Of a stretch of DNA of 64,000 nt, positions 42,947 to 55,267 are shown piece after piece (positions within the stretch are counted from its first letter, which is position 1; each line of letters begins with the position of its first letter). The position numbers and the translations under genes were made by a program. The DNA is from Theocolax elegans (lineage: Eukaryota > Arthropoda > Insecta > Hymenoptera > Cerocephalidae), in assembly GCA_026168455.1 (NCBI GenBank), contig CM047427.1, positions 37,762,905-37,826,904 on the forward strand, given 5' to 3'. The notes below the pieces were generated by a model. It made no database searches, had not been told where the DNA came from, and saw nothing but the letters and a program-made list of their open reading frames with translations.

Positions 42947-43365
42947 GGGGTCAAGCCTGGGTTAACTGCTCAAAAAATCGATTTTTTTTATTAACTTCTT
43001 TTATAGTATTTCTTACATAAAACATTATCCCAAAATTTGAGAAAAAACAAAAAATTTTTTCGCAAGTTATAATTGAAATAAAGTAAGCATTAATAGACAT
43101 TTATTCTCTAAAATTATTTTTGCAAAAAAAACATTTCATTTCAATTTAACTAAAATAATAATTGCGAGGTTTTTGACGTTTACATACAATATATTAAATG
43201 AAGCAACTATCAAGCGTAGAGTATGGTAAAGTAGAAATCTACTTTACCATCCGATTCAAATTTAACAGTTAATAAATAAATGATTCCTTTTACTTTAATA
43301 CACTGCGCAAATACGTACAGTTCTATTTAAAGTAAATATTTTCTGCATTGATAAAGTATTTACAT
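42947..43365 (+). mobile_element. TTAA-flanked transposon terminus, copy B, inside the gypsy relic
   Basis: TTAA at 42943-42946 then GGGGTCAAGCCTGGGTTAAC; about 140 bp match copy A. It separates gag from protease of the minus-strand gypsy. The right end was not identified. Confidence 0.6.
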
Positions 43366-45836
43366 TATTTTAGTAAATACTCACTGGCCCCACACAACTG
43401 GCACTCCTTTGCTACCAATTCGGTAGAGCACTGCTCAGCGGAGTGTCCAATATTTCCGCATCGGTAGCAGGTTCGGCTCGGGCAATCCGACGACCTATGA
43501 CCGACTTTTTGGCATGTGAAACACACGCCGACAAAGTTGGTGCTTTGGTTCGTCGGGTTTACTGCCGTCGCCTGTGGTTGCACATACCTGACCAGGTTTT
43601 GTGCCATTTGTGGGACAAAAACATTTTGCTGGGGCAGTTGAAAAGTCGTCAAAAAACGTCTTTCTCTTTTGCCCGAGCTCTGCTTTTGTTGACCAAGTGA
43701 TTGTTGAGAAACATGGACGTACGATACGGATTTCGAATTGCGGACACTCACTCCATTATTCGATTTACCGAATCGTTTCTGAAAACTATTAGCAACGTTG
43801 GAAGTACCGTACACAGCGGCTGCTTCGTTTTCGCTTGAAGAAGAGTTTGGCGAGTTTTTCGCACTTTTCTTGCTCTTCTTCTTAATAGTTTTCTTAGACG
43901 ACTGTTTATCCGAATGAGAAGACTCATCCTTACTTTTTTCGGTAACAGTCGCCACTTTACCCGAAACTCGTGCTCCACCACTCTGTTTCGGGAAAGCTTC
44001 TGGTACGAGCTTCTCACGCTTAACGTTGGAACTATAGAATTTCGTGCCCCATGTTAGGTGCTGCTCGTACTCTTTACCGTGGCTTGTCAAGTTAAAAAAA
44101 TTCCTAATTAGACGTACTGGTATGTACCTACGGCAATCTGGCCTCATCTGCGAGTAGGCCATCTTCACCTGTTGCTCGAATGAGGGAGGGCATTTGAATA
44201 TGTTCACGATCGCTCTAAAACAGTTAAAAAATATGGTAGTCTTTTCTCCTTCATTTTATGTTCTTGATCGAAGTTTCGAGTAAATCTTTGTCATTTATGA
44301 TACGGCCATACTCATTGAGGAACTCGATCTCAAAATTACGCTAATCTGGAAGAGATAACTGAACTGTTCTATACCAGAACAGTTGATTTTGAGGACATAT
44401 TGGGCAGGGCACTAAACATCCTACAATCTGAGAACTCGTTGTCATTTCTGAAGTCGTGCAAACGGTTCAGAAACTCTTCTGCGTCCTTGTTGGTCTCACC
44501 ATCAAAGAACATGTTCCAGATACGCAGCTCTCATGTGCACCCTGTCCAGTCGTGCGTTCGGTTATCGTCTTCACGATACCATGGCCTGGCTTCACAAGAG
44601 TCTCTCTTCCGACGGTCATCTCCATGATCCGTCCGGGAACTCCTACGTCTACTGGTAGAAGAATTCCTATTCTCTTGTCAGCCTCCTGCCGCCCTTCGAG
44701 ATTTGGATCTCCTACGAGTAGGTTCGCGATCGGACTGTTACCCATCGGCCGAATCCGTCTGAGTACCCTGATCCCATGTGGCCACAGCACGCTTCTCTCG
44801 TGACGCTTCTCTACCTGTCCGACTTCCCGCTGTGACCTTGCACCGGAGCCTCCGGTTGAGCTCGGTCATCGAGTTTACGGTTGGACTGACGTTTATAAGT
44901 ACGCCTCTTCTTACAGCTTTCACGACATTCATCGTTGCTGGAGATTCTACTCACTAAATGATTTTGTCGTGGCTTTCTGTTAGAAGATGTATACTCACGC
45001 CTCTCTCTTCTATCTTCCCCTTCGCAAGTCTTAGAAGAGGTGTCACGACTTCTTGATTCAAACATCGGTTTTTCGTGAGATTGAATGCTGACGTTATTAG
45101 GAAGGTCGTATCCATTCCTATCATAAACATATTGACGTTCGGTTGCGTTGGCCTCGGATTGCCTGTTGTCGTATTGTCTAGAGGTGTCTCCTCATGACAC
45201 CCGACGGATGGCTTCCGCCTGCGAACCCATGTCAAAATATTGTGTTGGCACTTCACTCTCTCTCGGGTCAAAATGTCCGCTGTTTCTCTGATCCCCGATT
45301 GGGAGGTAATGTACGGTTGCATGAAGTAGTGGTTGTGCATGAAACTACAGCAACAGAAACAGGAACATAAGGGATTGCTGCCGTGGTCGTGTTTGTTGCT
45401 GGTACCCCACCAAACCGTTTAAGTATAGCACCTGTTGATGCCAACCCCGGGCCACTTGGTGACTGAGCTCCATCTTCTTCAAGAATGGGTGCTCTGTCAC
45501 TAGCAACGCTTTCGCAATCAGACATCTCGGACTCGCAGGAAACTTTCGTTCCTGATGGGACCACACTCCCTTTTCTGGAACAAGGTTTCCTAATTTCGCA
45601 TAGTTCCTGACATAGTAGAGAGTTATGTGCGAGCTCTGCCCTTATGTCTACACATCTAATCCGGTGACACAAAAGGCGTTCGCGGCACTCCGCCTCTTCG
45701 TCATTTGCATTTAAACTCAGATGTTCCAATTGGGCATACACTGCATCAATTGAAAGCTTCTTTGTTTCTCGTCGAATATCCCTAGCTATGCGTGATTCAC
45801 CATTCGGGCTAGTCGGGCTTCATAGCTGCTGGCCAT
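43365..45836 (-). pseudogene. gag: Degenerate gypsy gag with two CCHC zinc knuckles
   Basis: Start MASSYEARLARMV at 45836, early stop, then RRETKKLSIDAVYAQLEHLSLN and later pieces in several frames. The longest intact piece (44207-43365, 280 residues) has a capsid-end segment, a Lys/Ser-rich stretch, and CFTCQKVGHRSSDC plus CYRCGNIGHSAEQC zinc knuckles, with a third Cys pair CQLC. Broken by at least four frame changes. It packages RNA in intact relatives. Confidence 0.75.
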
Positions 45837-47568
45837 TATTTTATTGACCAGCACCAACCGTCGTGTTACGTCGGGAGAAGTACTCTCAACCGGGATTTTA
45901 GACGAATTTTTTAATGTTTCAAACACTTCGGAAGTATCCAATTTTCAATTGGAAATTATTTTATTGGACTCACCACAATAAAATAATTATTACTCCCAAC
46001 GAGTAAAAAAGAATTAGGCGTCGGCTTATTTACAATAAATTGCAAATTTGCACCGACTAGTGTACCAACAAAATTAATTCACTAATCAAAATTCAAAAGA
46101 TTTTCTTAAAGCGAAATTTATTTCGCCTTTAAAAGACAAAACAGTCAAATTTTGTTGACTAAAGTTGTGGCAAATCAGACACTTAACACTCGCACCAAAT
46201 TTAAATTAATTATTTAACTTGCTCACAAGTCTAAATAATTAATGTTCATAATAATGTCTTGTGACTCACACACACCAAGACTCTGTATATATGCTTTACT
46301 TCTACGCCAAATAATTATTAACAAGAACAAAATCGTCGGTAATTTACCAGCAAAGGCAAATTTTGATGATTTCCCAAAATACTTCTCTCGGCAGTTATAA
46401 TCCAAGAGATTCCTCACCGGCGCGAAGGAGAATTTATTTTGTTGTGAAAATTGAAATAATTGAAACCCTATTACCATCAATAAATTCAGCAACATACAAT
46501 TATAAATTTGTCTCGCCGTTGAGTCTAAATAATTAATCTTACAAATCTAGTGTCTTGTGATTCACACATACGAAGACACTATTTACTTATTTTGCTTATT
46601 CAAGCAAAAAAAAATAATCCTCCTTTATAATTCACACACTCTAACGGTGTGCTTGCCTAGGGGAAAAATCATCGAGTCGCCCGTATCACAACCATATAGT
46701 TTGTGGCGTACAAACCTGAATAGTACCGCCGACTTGGTTTCTCGTACTCGATGCTTAAACTAAAATATATATCTGTATATATGCTGTTTACAAATATTTC
46801 CCGCGTAGTGGCTGCGGTTACCTGTCCGCACACTTGCCGTTAAAGTTATTTGGAAATCGTACTTCGATTTCCAATAACGACAGGTAAAACAATAATCTTT
46901 CCTGAAATGGACCGCGAAAAGAAAATAATATGTGAGTTCGCGTGAGCCCGTATACCTATATACGGCTCATAGGATAACGAAGCAAAAACTATATGCGACG
47001 GTTTTCAATTTATAAATCAATACGATTCGAGTGTCAATTAAATACGATCAAATTTATTATATAAAGAGGGATATGAATCATACACAAAACAATTATTGTT
47101 CGAGGTCTACGTACGCACGAGAGTTGAGTCGTAATCGTCGACTTAACGCGGGGAAAAGAGGGGCACGCAATCTAACTTTACTAAATTATGAACAACCACG
47201 ATAAAATTAATTCATTCACTGTAAATATCGCTCGCACGAGAAGTGGTACCACTTACTTTTTATTCTATCCGAATTGCAGAGGACCTGACACTGAGAAACA
47301 GCTTTCTCTCCCTCTCTCGCTTGCTTATGACTGATATGTAGACGAGATAATTCCTCAACCGCCGATTAATTCTCGTCGTGCGTATACTCAATAACACAAA
47401 CAAAATCACCCAAAAAATCTCTCGGAAAAAATATCGTGTAAGCCAAGACGTTTACAGCCGCACGTGTCGTCGCGATCTCTCTACTTTGTACCGGTCATCT
47501 TGCGCGCGCTAACCCTCTCCCGAATTCCCGATTGCGCGAGCATCGGCCGTACAAGTCGTTGGCTATAT
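45837..47568 (-). repeat. Leader and probable 5' LTR region of the minus-strand gypsy relic
   Basis: Non-coding. Two related ~55-bp blocks (AATGTCTTGTGACTCACACA and CTAGTGTCTTGTGATTCACAC) lie at 46240-46300 and 46540-46580. The outer edge is placed near 47568, where a separate AT-rich repeat starts. LTR borders could not be fixed. Confidence 0.45.
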
Positions 47569-47880
47569 CTATACATATTTGTTTATTTAAAATATTGTTT
47601 TATATAAATATACATTTTTTACTCACTTATATATCCATTCAATTTTAAAATATTTAAATTTAATGTATTTTTTCGGATATCAAATTCTCCTAAACTATTA
47701 CTTTTGGAAAAACTTTTCAAATGTAAATCGTATTTTGTATTACACTGTTAAAAATTCAATATTCTTTTACCATTACTGTTTCTAATAGAATTATCTTAAA
47801 AAATGCAATCATTAATGTATTTAATTTTTAACTCATTGTATATCATATGGATATTTGGAAAAATGTATGTTATTATATAC
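47569..47880 (+). repeat. AT-rich dispersed repeat, copy 1
   Basis: TTGTTTATTTAAAATATTGT...ACTCACTTATATATCCATTC matches 49265-49560 and 61441-61740. Confidence 0.8.
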
Positions 47881-48215
47881 TTTTTTAAGTTGAATATTGA
47901 CATCTGGTTTATGTAACACTGACCTTGAAATTAGAAATTCTAACACAGAAGAATAAATTGTAGACATAATTAGCAACAAATGTTACATATAATGTTCTAT
48001 AGTAAAAGTTGATAGAATTTGAGTTAAATAGCGGTGAACCCTGCTGGTGTCGAAAAAAACTTGGAAAAATTCACTCTTCGAGGTTAGAATAACTTTTGCG
48101 CAAATAGATTCCAATACCTAAAAATTTTTGTTTGTGTTCTGAAAAACATTTGCAATTTGATTCAAAATTTGGTGCATTTTAAAATTTTGATCGGACAATT
48201 TCACGTGGAATACTC
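47881..48215 (+). repeat. Foldback-family arm fragment
   Basis: Matches 51060-51405; ends TTTCACGTGGAATACTCG. Confidence 0.8.
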
Positions 48216-48382
48216 GATGAGCCTTTGCTGAAAGCTCTAGCTCATACTGTATCATTTCTTGGCAGGTTTTACAAAATCCTGCCACGAGTACCATTTGTCC
48301 TTCTCATTCCGGTACCACGTAGCTGCAACACCTCGTCCTCGCTGAGATTCGAGTTGCTCGAATACGTCAAATAGTAAGGTTT

Positions 48383-48416
<34 letters not shown>

Positions 48417-48880
48417 CTAGGGGGTATTCGCCCCCCTGCGCGCTTCGCGCGCCAACCCCCAATAAATTTTTAATTTCGAAAAAGGTTTTTCGTAATAAAT
48501 TTATTTTAAATAATGTTTTAAATTATATTACTTTTTCCCTACCATGGACACCTTAGAAATTAAACCGATTCACACAACACCTTGGAGGTACTGTTATAAT
48601 GCATTGGGTTTTATACCAAAAATTTAATTTTTTTTTTAATACGATTATAATTTATAAATAAAAGTTTTTACCAAAATTTAGTATAATGAAATCAGAATAA
48701 TAGTAATAAAAAAAAATAAAGACATTAAATGTTAACTGTAAATTTTAAACTATATGAATTCCTATAAAGCTTAAATTTATATTTTAATAATTATAATGTT
48801 AATGAAAAATTAACTTACCAAAAATAGTAAAGTGCATATACTTACTAAATTGTAGTATTTAGTAACTACTTATGAAAATT
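48216..48880. other. Spacer with GC-rich hairpins and AT-rich DNA
   Basis: (TA)n at 48387-48417, then GGGGGTATTCGCCCCCC and GCGCGCTTCGCGCGC hairpins at 48420-48456. No gene. Confidence 0.5.
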
Positions 48881-49740
48881 CTGGAATATTTTAAACGGAT
48901 CTAAATAGAACTTCACCTCCTAAAATTAATTTATTTAATGACGAAGGATCATCGCCAAAAGTTCTATGGCATTAATATTTTGTACTTTTCGAGTAATAAG
49001 ACTTTCTTCTTAAATAAATAAATTTTTTTATTAATTTTTATTAATTTTATAGAACTATTTATATAATTTTACTGGCATATAAATAAAAACCTGTTTCTTC
49101 CATTTCTCCCGTAATTCGTAATTTGCACCCTCTTTCAAAATTTGCGTTTTAATCCATAATTATATCCAATTTATTTTTTCCTTTAGTTACAGAGCCCATA
49201 TATTTATCTTCATTATTATAATCAAATTCATTCCTTAGAAAACCTTCTGTTTCTAATAAATACATACTTGTTTATTTAAAATATTGTTTTCTATAAATAT
49301 ATATAATCTACTCACTTATATATCCATTCAATTTTGAAATATTAATTTAAAAAATATTTAAATTAAATGCTCGTAAATTAATAGTTTTTGAAAATCTATT
49401 CAAATATAATTAGTATTTTATATTGCCACTGTTAAAATTTGAATTTTCTTTTGCCTATACTGTTTATAATAGAATTATCTTAAAAATGCAATAATTAATA
49501 TATTTAATTTTTAACTTATTGTATATTTCACATATAGATATTTGGAAAAGTGTATATTATACTTGATGAATATTTATTTAATCTTCAAACAATTTTGCAT
49601 CTGTATTTAAAGTATTACATTGCATTTTAGATCCGTTATTATATTATTGAGTATACGTTTAAACATTTTATGAGTTTCATCAAGAATGAGTAAGCTAATA
49701 CACATTCTTTCAAGTTATGTTCACAAATTTTTTTTTGCGC
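48881..49740 (+). repeat. AT-rich dispersed repeat, copy 2
   Basis: Matches 60830-61186 plus 61433-61880, showing one longer repeat family that is uninterrupted here. Confidence 0.85.
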
Positions 49741-49867
49741 AAGGAAAAAATACATATATTATGTATTCTTGAAAAAACAATTTTAAAATATATATATTTT
49801 ATATAAATATTCCGCCGCACGCACACACACCAACATACATACATACATATATATATATATACATATA

Positions 49868-50395
49868 TATGGTCTATTTCACGTCAAGTGGTACGATGAA
49901 AATTTTAAATCACTCCAAAATTTGAGAACAGGCTGGAAACATCTTCCAGAACATACAAAAAAAATTTAAGTGTTAAAAATAATTTGCTTAAGAGTTATTC
50001 GACCATGAAAAGTGGAAATTTTTCAATTTTTTAGAAAAATTTCTATTTTGTAAGCCATTTATCTCAAAATCTGTTGATTTTTTTGAAAAAACATTACAAA
50101 CAACTTTTGTTTAAATTAATCTTTAGAACTTATCTACCATGGTTACATTACTTAATTTTAAAATCTCGAAGAGATAGAACACCCGGACATATTGAATATC
50201 AAAAAAAAGGCTACCACACCATAATCGATTTTAATCTAACACCTCTCAAAAGTTCACATTTTTCGCGAGCTTTCCAATGACTTGGGTTAGCTTATTGGCC
50301 AAGACCGCTGTTGCAAGTTATGTCTCATAAACCTCATAAAATCACTAATTTTCACGTATTTTAGGACATAACTTACACCAAAGGTGTAATATATA
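49868..50395 (+). repeat. Diverged foldback-family arm
   Basis: Starts TTTCACGTCAAGTGGTACGA, a relative of the terminus at 50408. The 68-codon ORF inside is not credible. Confidence 0.6.
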
Positions 50396-50407
50396 TAATA
50401 TATATAT

Positions 50408-51402
50408 GAGGTATTCCACGTGAAGTGGTCCGATCAAAATTTTAAAATGCACCAAATTTTGAGTACACATTGCAAATGTTTTTCAGAATACAGAAAAAAA
50501 TTTTTAGGTACTGGAATTTATTAGCTCAAAAGTTATTATAACCTCAAAAAGTGAACTTTTTCCAGTTTTTTTCAACATCAGCTGGGTTTATCGCTATTTA
50601 ACTCAAAATCTATCAACTTTTAATATACAACATTATTTGTAACATGCGTTGCTAATTATGTGTAGATTTTATCCTTCTGGGTTAGAATTTCTAATCTTAA
50701 AGTCAATGTTACATAAACTACATACAATATTCAACTTAAAAAAAGTGTAAGTTTGCCACAATTGATTTTTTTATACAAAAGTCTAAAAGAAAGCTTGGAG
50801 CATTACCTTTCAAATGGTCTGTAGCATTTTTATGGCCTTCAATTCTGTAAAAAGTTATGATAATTTAAAGAAAGACAAAAAATTCACAAAAATTAACATG
50901 GTATTTCCCATTTAAATTTTTAAAAAAATTTGGTGTTTCTTTAAATTATCATAACTTTTTACAGAATTGAAGGCCATAAAAATGCTACAGACCATTTGAA
51001 ATATATTGCTCCAAGCTTTATTTAGACTTTTGGATAAAAAAATCAATTGTGGCGCACTTACACTTTTTTAAGTTGAATATTGACATGTAGTTTAAGTAAT
51101 ATTGACCTTAAGATTAGAAATTCTAATCCAGAAGAATAAATTCTACACATAATTAGCAACGAATGTTACATATAATGTTGTATAGTAAAAGTTGATAGAT
51201 TTTGGGTTAAATAGCGATGAACCCAGCTGTTGTTGAAAAAACTGGAAAAAGTTCACTTTTTGAGGTTAGAATAACTTTTGAGCTAATAAATACCAGTACC
51301 TAAAAATTTTTTTCTGTATTCTGAAAAACATTTGCAATGTGTACCCAAAATTTGGTGCATTTTAAAATTTTGATCGGACCACTTCACGTGGAATACCCCA
51401 TA
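50408..51402 (+). repeat. ~1-kb near-perfect palindrome
   Basis: Outer ends GGTATTCCACGTGAAGTGGT...ACCACTTCACGTGGAATACC. Arms of nearly 500 bp meet near 50905. No ORF. Transcripts would form a long hairpin. Confidence 0.9.
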
Positions 51403-51488
51403 TGTATGGTAATGAACAATTAACTTACCAAAAATAGTAAAGTGCATATACTTAATTGTAGTATTTAGTAAAAACCTGTTAAAATTTT

Positions 51489-53103
51489 TGCAACAGTCCT
51501 ATTCAAATAATGGCAGATACGATAAATAAATAATTAAAATTCGCGATAAAAGGGAAATTTCCATTCACGGGCGCACACGAAATTATCTCGATATGTACGG
51601 GTAAAAGGGATTCCCCTTACCGCGGCGCGGGGTCACCAAGCGCTCGTGACTACGAAGATCCGCACAAAGAGGAGAGACCGATAACTCCCGAATTCCGATC
51701 GATTGATCTAAATTCTCGTTTATATAATCTATTACTTATTTAATTTCTGTTAGTCTTTAATGATATTATAGATTCGGAATTTAAACGTTTTAAATGTTAA
51801 TTAACTTTAAAATCTGATATAAAATTAAATAAGTAAGGAAAGCACTAATATCTGAGATACTTTAACTGCGCGTAATTAATTAACGTGTAGTGATAAATCG
51901 AGCTTTCGCGCATGCCGTTATCTATATTCCTTTATCTGATCCGGTGAGATGATCTACTCGGGAGCTCACTGTCGCGATAGATTCTATCAGTATCTTCCTA
52001 GTAGCCGAAGGAAGAAGACTTCGCCGTCCTGCGAGAATCTCTCGATCCGCGCGAGTTCGTAAACTTTGGATAGTGAGTAAAAAATACTATCCCATGTCCC
52101 AAATCCCTTATCCAGGAACTGGCTAACCCTCTGGCTGACAAGTTCCGAGTGGTTCCGTATTTATTTATGGAACTGCGAAAACTTTTATTTTTTTTATTGG
52201 GTAAAAGAGTTACTACTCTTTTCCATGCGTGTGCCCCATCCTTCGGGATGACGCCGATGCCTGAGGCTAGGCTGGGTGGTCCGCATGGTTCCGAGGATTT
52301 TTCAGCGACCAACATAATTATCGGCAACCGGACCACGAAGAAAAATTAAATAAAAAGAAAATTTCTTTTCGCGATTTCGCACCGCGCCGGAAACAATTTT
52401 TTTTTTAACAAAAGGGGAAATAAAATGGGTTTTTTTTTCTTTTATTAAGTAAACCGATCCGCGTAACCAGTATCGCGATCGTCTCGATAGACATGGGAAA
52501 TTCAATTAACAAACCTTACAACAAATTGCAAACAAGTTTTACCGATAATATATTATTTTGTTGTATTTATTGTTGTTTCTAATAAATTGAAAAAAAAGAG
52601 CCAAAGGCCAACAAACTCAATTTTTACTGTTTTTTTTATTTTGCATGTAGTAAATCACCCTTTCACATCGAAAAGAAAATGCAAGTCCTATGATAAATAA
52701 TATTTAAATATTTACATTTTTCAATAAAAAAAAAATGCAACCGGAAGAACCCGCATCGGAGGATAGAGATCAATTTCCAACGACGTTGAACATCCGCATG
52801 AGATATTAATTTTGTTTTATCATTCAATATTACTGAATTCCTTTATAATCATAAAACTTACATTAAATGCATGAATTTTGTTATGATTTGATTTTATTTG
52901 ATCTTATATTTTTCATTTTTCTTTATTACATTCTATTTTATTTAATTCTTTTGCTGCTTCAACTACAAGGCTGAATCGACGTCAATGGTTGCCATCGAGG
53001 GATCCAATATATAAAAATCAATTAACAATTTATATTATTATTTAACGTTTGAGAAATTTTGCACCCTCCCGAAATAATTCTAAATATCATTAAATCTGTT
53101 GCA
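51489..53103 (+). repeat. 5' LTR (1615 bp)
   Basis: Paired with 59223-60824; only scattered substitutions and small indels, the largest a deletion of about 12 bases near 52290 in one copy. ORFs over it are not genes. Confidence 0.9.
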
Positions 53104-53108
53104 TAAAA

Positions 53109-53126
53109 TGGTACCCCTGGTGGGAC
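53109..53126 (+). other. Candidate primer-binding site
   Basis: TGGTACCCCTGGTGGGAC begins five bases after the LTR, with TGG complementary to a tRNA CCA end. tRNA identity not assigned. Confidence 0.55.
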
Positions 53127-53291
53127 TTGCATTTGAGGTTCTGAGAGGATAAAGTCAGTAAAGAAAAATTGAAGAAACGGACAAAGTTTTTGTTTGTACT
53201 TTTTTTTGTTGTTGGCCTTGGTTCAGTAGTTTTGATGTGATGTTTTAAATGTTTATTAATATGAGACTAACAAAACTTAGCAACTAATAAA

Positions 53292-53750
53292 TTCATTGTA
53301 GTGAGGATCCAACGATTAACTGTGTCGAACTACATCCGGAAATCGGTCAAAAAAGCAACTGATGCCCAAATAAATGATTTAGAGGAAAATGGAATATTAA
53401 CCAAATTAAATAATAACGTCACCGATTTACAAGGTAGAGTCGCGCAAATCGAAATAGATATCCGGGATATATCGGCAGCTGTTGTAGAGACCGGCGATCG
53501 TTTAATTAAAATTTGCCAAAGTTGGGAGAAATTTCGGGGAGTATTAAAGCAAAACCTTGAACGCATCGAAGCGTATTTTAAGGTAGTAAAACGATGCGAG
53601 GTTCGAACTTCACGGCGAATGGAAAAATTTTGGGACGGACTAACCGCACTTGCCGTCGAGTTGGACAGCGTACAAGATACGCTTAGGTGTGTGAAACCTA
53701 TATGTATTAACCATTTCCCTACAATTGTTTATTCTGTGTATACTAACTAA
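53292..53750 (+). CDS. Coiled-coil ORF upstream of gag, no ATG near start
   Basis: About 150 codons open from a point just after TTCATTGTAG (acceptor-like, AG at 53299-53300). No ATG occurs in the first 110 codons, so it needs splicing from an upstream ATG or a non-AUG start. The product is Lys/Glu/Asp-rich and coiled-coil-like (NNVTDLQGRVAQIEIDIRDI). It ends six bases before the gag ATG. Not a known gypsy protein; could be an N-terminal Gag exon or an accessory gene. Confidence 0.45.
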   Translation, partial: FIVVRIQRLTVSNYIRKSVKKATDAQINDLEENGILTKLNNNVTDLQGRVAQIEIDIRDISAAVVETGDRLIKICQSWEKFRGVLKQNLERIEAYFKVVKRCEVRTSRRMEKFWDGLTALAVELDSVQDTLRCVKPICINHFPTIVYSVYTN

Positions 53751-53755
53751 TAAAA

Positions 53756-55267
53756 ATGTCTGGAAATCACCGTGGTCGAAGCCGCGGGGCTATTCCTAAG
53801 CAACCTACTCGTCGCTCGATCCGTAACCAAGCCAGGGTTGATAATTTGGAATTTCAAAGGGAAGAAGCTTGCGCTAATATCCTCCCGCCTTTAAGTGAAT
53901 TAGGTGACCCCCAAATCGGTACACTACCAAATTTAAACGAGATTCGTAGTTCGTCACCTAACCCGGAGCGTACACGCAGTGAGACATTTTTAGACTTAGG
54001 AAATAAATCAGATTTCCAACGCGAAGTTAGGGAAATAATGTTAGAACTCAGAAACCGGAATCATAATATACGGGATAAAACAAATAGACATGAACAACAA
54101 ATACACGGTTTAGAGCAAAACTATGATAGATTACGGCATCAAACGGGCGAGATATCGACCCTCGTTAATCGGCAAGGTCGTGCGATTACGGCAAACATGA
54201 ACGAAATCGCAACTATGTCGGAAGAAATAACCGAAGTCGACCGCCGATCGCGCGAAATGAATAGGCGAATGGGTCAATACGATGTACGTCTCGATGATTA
54301 CCAAAATCAATTGAGAAATATGCGTCAGGTAAATCCCAACCCGGTCCATGCGCAACAAATTCCACAGCCTCCACAAGTCCGGAATGTTTCTCAATCGGTA
54401 CCACAACGCAAAAATGCGTTTGCAAAGATAAAATACGAGTTGCCAACATTTTCCGCTGCTGCATATGAAAGGCCGACGCGCTATATACGAAATTTACTCG
54501 CGTATTTCGAAATGTTCAACGTGGATGAACGTACCGCGCATTTTATGATCGAACAATCATTGAGAGGCCCAGCGAAAGATTGGTGGGAACACGTTGAGCC
54601 GCAAATTAATACAATTAACGATTTCCGCGTACGATTCTTAGACAGATATTGGAACGAGAACGTTCAAGATCAAATCCGTCACGAATTGGAGTTCGGTTTT
54701 TATAATGCTCGCGAAAACTTAAGCCGTAGCGAATATGTATACAGATTATACAATAACGTCATTATGTTGGATGACGCTTCCGCCGAAAAAACAATTATTC
54801 GTCGTTTGGCGCGCCATTTTGTCGAACAAATTCAGCAAACGACGATCATACAACGTATAGCACGTATAACGGATTTCGTTGCGCTTTTAGACTCTTTAGA
54901 TCAAGCAGGTCAAATAAATGCGACGAGAAATATATCGCGTTATGTACCTTTTAACGAATCTCGCGATAATTAACGTTTTCGGGACCGTCGAGGCGATTCG
55001 CCTAACCGTAGCGCACAACCAAGTAACTTCCGTGAAGGTAATTTCAGATCGTCCACTCCATTATCAAATTCCTATGAAAATCGGTACAGCAATAACGTGT
55101 CGTCACAGAGGAATGGTCCACATCGGTACAATTCAAATTCAAATTCTCATAATTCAAATAATCAAAATTTGAGCAATAATCAAAATCGTGGTAATAACTC
55201 AAATAAACCACAGATTCACGAAATAAATCTAGACGTAATAGAAGAAGACGATTCGGGAAACGAGTGA
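53756..55267 (+). CDS. gag: Gag with internal TAA
   Basis: ATG 53756 in AAAAATGTC context. The N-terminal third is Arg-rich with coiled coil. The capsid-like part has YELPTFSAAAYERPTRYI, DWWEHV and DFRVRFLDRYW, typical of gypsy Gag. TAA at 54971-54973 interrupts the frame. The same frame is then open through an Arg/Asn/Ser-rich tail (no zinc knuckle) to TGA 55265-55267. The TAA is probably a lesion, since the downstream frame is preserved up to the frameshift site. Confidence 0.8.
55255..55261 (+). promoter_or_regulatory. -1 ribosomal frameshift heptamer GGGAAAC
   Basis: Read in the gag frame as TC[G GGA AAC] GAG TGA. It is a perfect X-XXY-YYZ site whose -1 frame continues into pol without a stop. 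GGGAAAC is used by some primate betaretroviruses. A weak CGAG/CTCG hairpin starts 16 bases downstream. Confidence 0.75.

Noticed and set aside
52149..52349. 66-codon ORF in the LTR
   Set aside because: Present in both LTR copies with different ends; no start context or domain.
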